A stretch of DNA of 64,000 bases from JASSUD01 sp031963405 (GTDB lineage: Bacteria; Pseudomonadota; Gammaproteobacteria; Burkholderiales; Burkholderiaceae). The DNA lies in NCBI GenBank assembly GCA_031963405.1, contig JASSUJ010000001.1, positions 124,001 to 188,000 on the forward strand, in the 5' to 3' direction. This document shows positions 59,920 to 64,000 of this stretch, one piece after another. How positions within the stretch are numbered: the first letter of the stretch is position 1; each line of letters opens with the position of its first letter. The notes under the pieces are model-generated. The model saw only the letters and a program-made list of their open reading frames with translations. It was not told the DNA's origin and searched no databases. The translations under genes and the position numbers were made by a program.

Positions 59920-60870
59920 TCATATTACCTGGCCATTTTTTTGATGATATTGATGGCTAAGTTTATCGCTATAGACGAACTGTTCCGCTTGCTCAATGGT
60001 CTGAGTGGTAAATGAGCACACTTCTTCTTTAACTGGGTCAAATAGCGTTTTAGCTGTTTCCTTGGGTTCGTCTAAGTCACTGCAAAGTCGGGTATGGCCG
60101 TTAAATGGTGTTGCCTTGTCAATTGCATAGGCTAGATACCATAAATTTATATTTCCTCTTCTTTTAAGGTGGTCGGTTTTTTCTTTTTTTTCTAATAGTT
60201 TGATTGCTTCATTTTTTAAATCGCAGTGATATTGCAGGGCCCAACGTAGCTTAATTCGCAGATCGAGGGGGCTTTCGAAACGCGGTACTTTTTTAAGGAG
60301 ATTTAGCGCTAGCTGATCGGCTTTGATGAAATTTTGCGCGTGCCAGGCAAAATCAGCGCTGTCTGAAAAGGAAGCTTTCAAAGCAATAAGCTGCTTTATT
60401 GTGTGGTGCAAGTATTCCTTGAGATTGTTCGGCTTATCTAAGCTGGTGAGTTCCTGTAGCTCTAGCACAGCACTTAAATTCGGACAAATTTCCAGCGCAG
60501 ATAAAAGGCGTATGTTTACACTGCTCTCTATCAATTTCTTATCTTTTTGAGCTTCATTAAGATCATTTCCTCTGCTTAGACATTGAATAATTTGATTAGC
60601 TAAATCATTGACTACCTCTTCAATTTTTTGCTGCGAAGTCGGGATGTTTTGTCGATTTTGTGTAGCTATTGCAAGTTGATTAGTTTCTTCGTTTGCAGTA
60701 GATGTTTTAACCCTTTGTTTCTTTTTTCTTAAGAAGGAAAAAGTAGAAGTGCCGAGTTTGAATGAAAATTTTCCAGATGTAATCGAGGAGGAAACTGATG
60801 GATTGTCTTCCTCTACTCCTCCACGAAGAGAAGTTTGTTGATCTTGGCTACGGGTTTTTATGATCGTCAT
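59920..60870 (-). CDS. Helical orphan protein, candidate effector
   Basis: A 316-residue protein starting at the ATG at 60870 with GAGAGGA upstream; a longer frame starts at a TTG at 60891. Residues 1-70 are Ser/Thr/Gln-rich and basic (MTIIKTRSQDQQTSLRGGVE, FLRKKKQRVKTSTANEETNQ) and look disordered. The rest is helical and charged (LALNLLKKVPRFESPLDLRI, RWALQYHCDLKNEAIKLLEK), perhaps a helical-repeat fold. No family or signal peptide is recognised. AT-rich, single gene. Confidence 0.62.
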   Translation of the reverse strand: MTIIKTRSQDQQTSLRGGVEEDNPSVSSSITSGKFSFKLGTSTFSFLRKKKQRVKTSTANEETNQLAIATQNRQNIPTSQQKIEEVVNDLANQIIQCLSRGNDLNEAQKDKKLIESSVNIRLLSALEICPNLSAVLELQELTSLDKPNNLKEYLHHTIKQLIALKASFSDSADFAWHAQNFIKADQLALNLLKKVPRFESPLDLRIKLRWALQYHCDLKNEAIKLLEKKEKTDHLKRRGNINLWYLAYAIDKATPFNGHTRLCSDLDEPKETAKTLFDPVKEEVCSFTTQTIEQAEQFVYSDKLSHQYHQKNGQVI

Positions 60871-61299
60871 ATAACGGCATCCTCTCATCAAGTTACAGCG
60901 ATAGACGATAAGCGTATCTTCGGAAAAAAATGAATTAAGGCAATGTGGCGCAAAGATCGATGATTTTGCGAAGTATTTTCAGGAGTCTCTGAATGTTAGA
61001 TAAGAAAGTATCTTTTGTGGTTTCTTGAAAACGCTGTGCTTTGCCATTGAAAATAGCTAAGTCGAAAGACGATGAAGTGGAATTAAACGAGAGAGGAGGG
61101 GGCTAAAAACCGTTGTAAATCTGGGCTTTGTAAAAAATTATTTGAAATCAATCAGAGAGATTACATTCCAAGTTCTATAACGAGACTAAGATAATTCTTA
61201 TTATAATTGCCGTTTAATTATTCCAAATCATGTTGCTTATTGTGGTGTTCGCGCGATGCGTGGCTGTCATCTAAGTACTATTACGAGAAAAAATTGACG
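60871..61299. other. Intergenic region between divergent genes
   Basis: About 430 bp of AT-rich sequence. No gene or repeat element is seen. The acyltransferase frame could extend back to 61207 but the added residues are not of coding type. Confidence 0.4.
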
Positions 61300-62430
61300 A
61301 TGTCCGAAGATACCTCTCCTAATAATTTCGATTTTCTTCGCCTTGTCACGGCTTATCTCGTTTTATTCAGCCATCATTTTCAGTTAACTGGGCACGCAGA
61401 ACCGATTGTCGGCTTCCAAGGTTTGGGATTACTTAGGGTTTTGATCTTCTTTTCAATTAGCGGCTATTTGGTTGCGCAAAGTTGGGAGCGTGATTCGTCG
61501 GTTTGGCGTTTCTTGGCCAAGCGTATCTTGCGCATCTGGCCAGGGCTGATTGTGGTGACCTTAATAACAGCGCTATTGCTGGGGCCGAGTGTTTCGACAC
61601 TTCCACTTAAAGATTATTTCCTGGCTTCGCAGACATGGGAATTTTTCCAAACATTGAAGCTAAGCATACGTCATACCCTGCCTGGCGTCTTCATAGACAA
61701 TCCTAGTAGCGGAATCGTCAGCGGTACGTTATGGTCACTTCGAGTCGAGTTCCGTTGGTACTTAATCCTGTTAGCCTTAGGTGCGATTGGCTTACTTCGT
61801 CGCCGATCTTTGCTTTTAACTGGCACTATTGTGTTTGCGGTCTTTGTTTTTGCCATTCAAGACCCCCAGCACAATCCTCCTCGAAGTCATAACTTTCCGC
61901 TTGGAGCATTCTTTTTTTATGGGGCATGCCTGCATTATTTCCGGGATTTTTGGTCAACACGACCCAAGTTGGTTTTGTCTGTCTTTGGTCTGATAAGTGC
62001 TTTTCTCTTTGCTATTGACTATAAATACGCAGCTCTCTTTCTGATGGTGCCGATATTAGTTATTTTTTTTGGTTCGGCCTCTACACCATTTATCCGACGT
62101 GCTGGGCGTTTTGGAGACTTCTCATTTGGCATTTATATCTATGCTTTCCCGGTGCAGCAGACGGTGGTTATGTTGACCAGCAATCAGCCGTCGATGTGGG
62201 TCACATTAATTATCTCGACCATCATTACGCTAGTGCTGGCGATTCTATCGTGGCATCTTGTCGAGCGTCCCGCGCTAAGGTTAAAGCGCCATTTGAGGCG
62301 GACAGGCGAGCATCATATTCCACTTGATGCAGAGGTGCCTAAACAGTTCAAGTGCATGGAAGATGTAAATTTGCTTTCTGATAAGACAGCGCAGTATTCA
62401 AGGCGGCTGCGTCCTGCAGATACGGTTTAG
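61300..62430 (+). CDS. Membrane acyltransferase, OafA/YrhL (acyltransferase 3) family
   Basis: A 376-residue integral membrane enzyme with about ten helices that transfers acyl groups, often acetyl, to surface sugars such as O-antigen. The N-terminal motif is NFDFLRLVTAYLVLFSHHFQ, with the HH pair expected for the catalytic region, then FSISGYLVAQSW and RILRIWPGLIVV. GTLWSLRVEFRWYLILLALG is the usual E-x-x-x-Y region, and SWHLVERPALRLKRHL the C-terminal signature. The ATG at 61300 is preferred over one at 61207 because the family starts near this point. Substrate unknown; no sugar-synthesis genes are adjacent. Confidence 0.88.
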   Translation: MSEDTSPNNFDFLRLVTAYLVLFSHHFQLTGHAEPIVGFQGLGLLRVLIFFSISGYLVAQSWERDSSVWRFLAKRILRIWPGLIVVTLITALLLGPSVSTLPLKDYFLASQTWEFFQTLKLSIRHTLPGVFIDNPSSGIVSGTLWSLRVEFRWYLILLALGAIGLLRRRSLLLTGTIVFAVFVFAIQDPQHNPPRSHNFPLGAFFFYGACLHYFRDFWSTRPKLVLSVFGLISAFLFAIDYKYAALFLMVPILVIFFGSASTPFIRRAGRFGDFSFGIYIYAFPVQQTVVMLTSNQPSMWVTLIISTIITLVLAILSWHLVERPALRLKRHLRRTGEHHIPLDAEVPKQFKCMEDVNLLSDKTAQYSRRLRPADTV

Positions 62431-62526
62431 CCATTCAGTGGAGAGCGGCTACGTACAAATAGCGTACGAGCCGTGGTCTCTTCATTGAAGCATTGGCTGA
62501 GCACCAGCGCTATTTGATTGAGGAAC

Positions 62527-62613
62527 TAGGGAAGCCAGGGTGATCCGCTAACAACAGAGAGGTCATTTTTTCTATTCTCCAGTAACTCGCAAATTGATTC
62601 AGTGTTTCCTTAA
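62527..62613. repeat. Family B-like inverted-repeat element
   Basis: TAGGGAAGCCAGGGTGATCC on the left and GATTCAGTGTTTCCTTA on the right resemble family B ends. The right end overlaps the stop codon of the LRR gene (62610-62612). Confidence 0.45.
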
Positions 62614-63815
62614 GCGAGAGTAGTACCTGGAGTTATATGGAGTTTTGCCGATTTCAACACTACTAATTTTTCTAAATTACCTAACTCCGAGGGGTCTGCA
62701 GCATTGACTACCCGCTGCCATTCTGCATCTAAGGCTGTTAATTTCGGTGCGCTAGTTAAGATTGCTTTGAAGAAAGCCTTAGAAAACTCAGTTCCCCTAA
62801 GTTTCAAAAACGCTAATTTTTTTAAAGGGGGCAACTTTGCGATAGTGAACCCTTGGCGAGCGAATCCTCTGCACTCGCTTAGATATAAATTTGTTAGATC
62901 GGGCGCACTGGCGAGAATTTTGGTGAGGAATGAGTCAGGGAAACTAGAATGGCTTAGGTTCAAAGATATCAATTTTTTTAAAGGAGGTAATACCCAACGT
63001 CCTAAGATACTGGAAGAGCTTAGATCTAAGCTTGTTAACTCGGACGTACTAGCTGCATTGAATCCGTTCCAATGGTTTAGCTTTAAACTTGTTAAATTGG
63101 GCGCGCAGATTAGGAGAGCTCGGAGAAATCCCCCGCCAAGCTGAGGATGGCATAGGCTTAAATCCTCTAATTGTTCAAAACAAGGTAACTTCCATTCTTT
63201 TTCGGCATTGAGAGCGTTGCAATCTTTTAGACTTAACTTCCTTACCTTACATGCACTCTCTAGGAGAGCCCCGAAAAGCTCAGCAGGGAGTTGAGAATCG
63301 TTTAGGCTTAAATCCTCTAATTTTTCTAAAAGAGATAACTTTTTGTACTCTGTAGCACTTTGTACGTTGCAACTGTCTAGCGTTAAGCTTGTTAAGTTGG
63401 GCGTATTGGCTAGGATTGCGATAAATAGTGAAGCAGGGAGAAGAGTTTCATTTATGGCTAAGGATTTTAGCTCTTTGAAATTGCGGATTAGGTTTGGGGT
63501 TGCTAGTTGCTTTAAATTGAAAACGTCTTCAGAGAGAGCACTTGCACTTAGTTTCAAGTGCTGTATATCCGGAGGCAAAGCTTTTAAAGTTTCATAGATA
63601 ACTTCCTGACCTATTAGCTCTAGCGTAGCTTTCATCTCTGTTTTTTTGAGCGAAACCAGTGCCTGCTCAAATTCTGCTACTTCTTTTACCTCAATCACAT
63701 CGAATGATGTATCTTGCCGCTGAACTGCGGTTAATGAATTTAGGTTGGAAATAGTATTAACAGAAAGGGCTTTGTTTCTTATGGCAGAGCAATTCCTCAC
63801 ATCGGAAGTAAACAT
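62610..63815 (-). CDS. Leucine-rich repeat protein, candidate effector
   Basis: A 401-residue protein. After about 80 N-terminal residues come at least five double repeats of about 50 residues, each like LEDLSLNDSQLPAELFGALL, then a segment ending with APNLTSLKLNH or similar (ANTPNLTSLTLDSCN, ASAPDLTNLYLSEC, TSAPKLTALDAEW). The alternating short and helix-containing units resemble the Cys/RNI-type LRRs of eukaryotic F-box proteins more than the 20-22 residue LRRs of IpaH-type effectors. No E3 ligase, F-box or signal peptide was recognised. AAAAGGCAAAATAA precedes the ATG. The stop lies at the edge of a family B-like repeat. A scaffold binding host proteins is the likely general role; target unknown. 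Confidence 0.8.
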   Translation of the reverse strand: MFTSDVRNCSAIRNKALSVNTISNLNSLTAVQRQDTSFDVIEVKEVAEFEQALVSLKKTEMKATLELIGQEVIYETLKALPPDIQHLKLSASALSEDVFNLKQLATPNLIRNFKELKSLAINETLLPASLFIAILANTPNLTSLTLDSCNVQSATEYKKLSLLEKLEDLSLNDSQLPAELFGALLESACKVRKLSLKDCNALNAEKEWKLPCFEQLEDLSLCHPQLGGGFLRALLICAPNLTSLKLNHWNGFNAASTSELTSLDLSSSSILGRWVLPPLKKLISLNLSHSSFPDSFLTKILASAPDLTNLYLSECRGFARQGFTIAKLPPLKKLAFLKLRGTEFSKAFFKAILTSAPKLTALDAEWQRVVNAADPSELGNLEKLVVLKSAKLHITPGTTLA

Positions 63816-64000
63816 TTATTTTGCCTTTTAAAGCACGAGAAAAGCGGTGGAAAAATAGTGCCACATGCGCCGCTCTTGAAATGGCCCAATGCAGCTTTTT
63901 GCAAATATTGGACAGAAAATCTAAGCATTAACTCAGAAAAATGCCTGATTTAAAAAATAACAAGGCGTTAACCTTAAGTTACTAAGAAGTGTGGGTATGT

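Overview
The window looks like a piece of a reduced, host-associated betaproteobacterial genome of the Burkholderia lineage. The housekeeping gene orders rpsF-priB-rpsR-rplI-dnaB, alaA-hom-thrC, tsaB-rimI-udg and lplT-alr-radA are those expected in Burkholderiales. Between them lie AT-rich orphan genes with Ser/Thr/Pro-rich N-termini, eukaryotic-like domains (a Ulp1-type protease, leucine-rich repeats), decayed phage genes and many small inverted-repeat elements. This fits an endofungal endosymbiont such as Mycoavidus or Glomeribacter. That assignment is inference; no rRNA gene is present to test it.

Layout. 0-4.7 kb: an edge-truncated coiled-coil-type gene, decayed phage structural genes, a PLD-family nuclease, a phage-type regulator and a small membrane protein. 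4.7-15.4 kb: an isoprenoid/carotenoid cluster. It holds an acetoacetate-decarboxylase-like gene, a polyprenyl diphosphate synthase overlapping dxs (+ strand), and, converging on them, crtI-crtB-crtY-blh followed by ispH (- strand). Together these would make precursors, GGPP, phytoene, lycopene, beta-carotene and then retinal. No rhodopsin gene is in the window. 15.6-19.6 kb: orphan genes and the remnant of an island integrated in tRNA-Asn, with a duplicated tRNA 3' end and a broken integrase.

19.7-26 kb: fdxA, the ribosomal protein operon, dnaB and a phosphate transporter pair. 26-36.4 kb: a Ulp1-like protease gene, phoH, bcp and an Ara4N lipid A modification operon (arnT, an arnE/F-like gene, arnB, arnC and the arnA decarboxylase part) in which no formyltransferase or arnD is seen. 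36-48.8 kb: alaA, hom, thrC, clpB and rhlE, with an orphan ParD-like antitoxin and two coiled-coil orphans. 49-64 kb: tsaB, rimI, udg, lplT, alr, radA and an ABC-F ATPase, mixed with candidate effectors (HD-like, coiled-coil and LRR proteins) and an acyltransferase.

At least four families of short terminal-inverted-repeat elements (MITE-like, about 50-240 bp) sit between genes. In places they supply coding sequence or stop codons, as at the C-terminus of RimI. No intact transposase is seen. All database-type identifications come from motif recognition by eye and were not checked by search.
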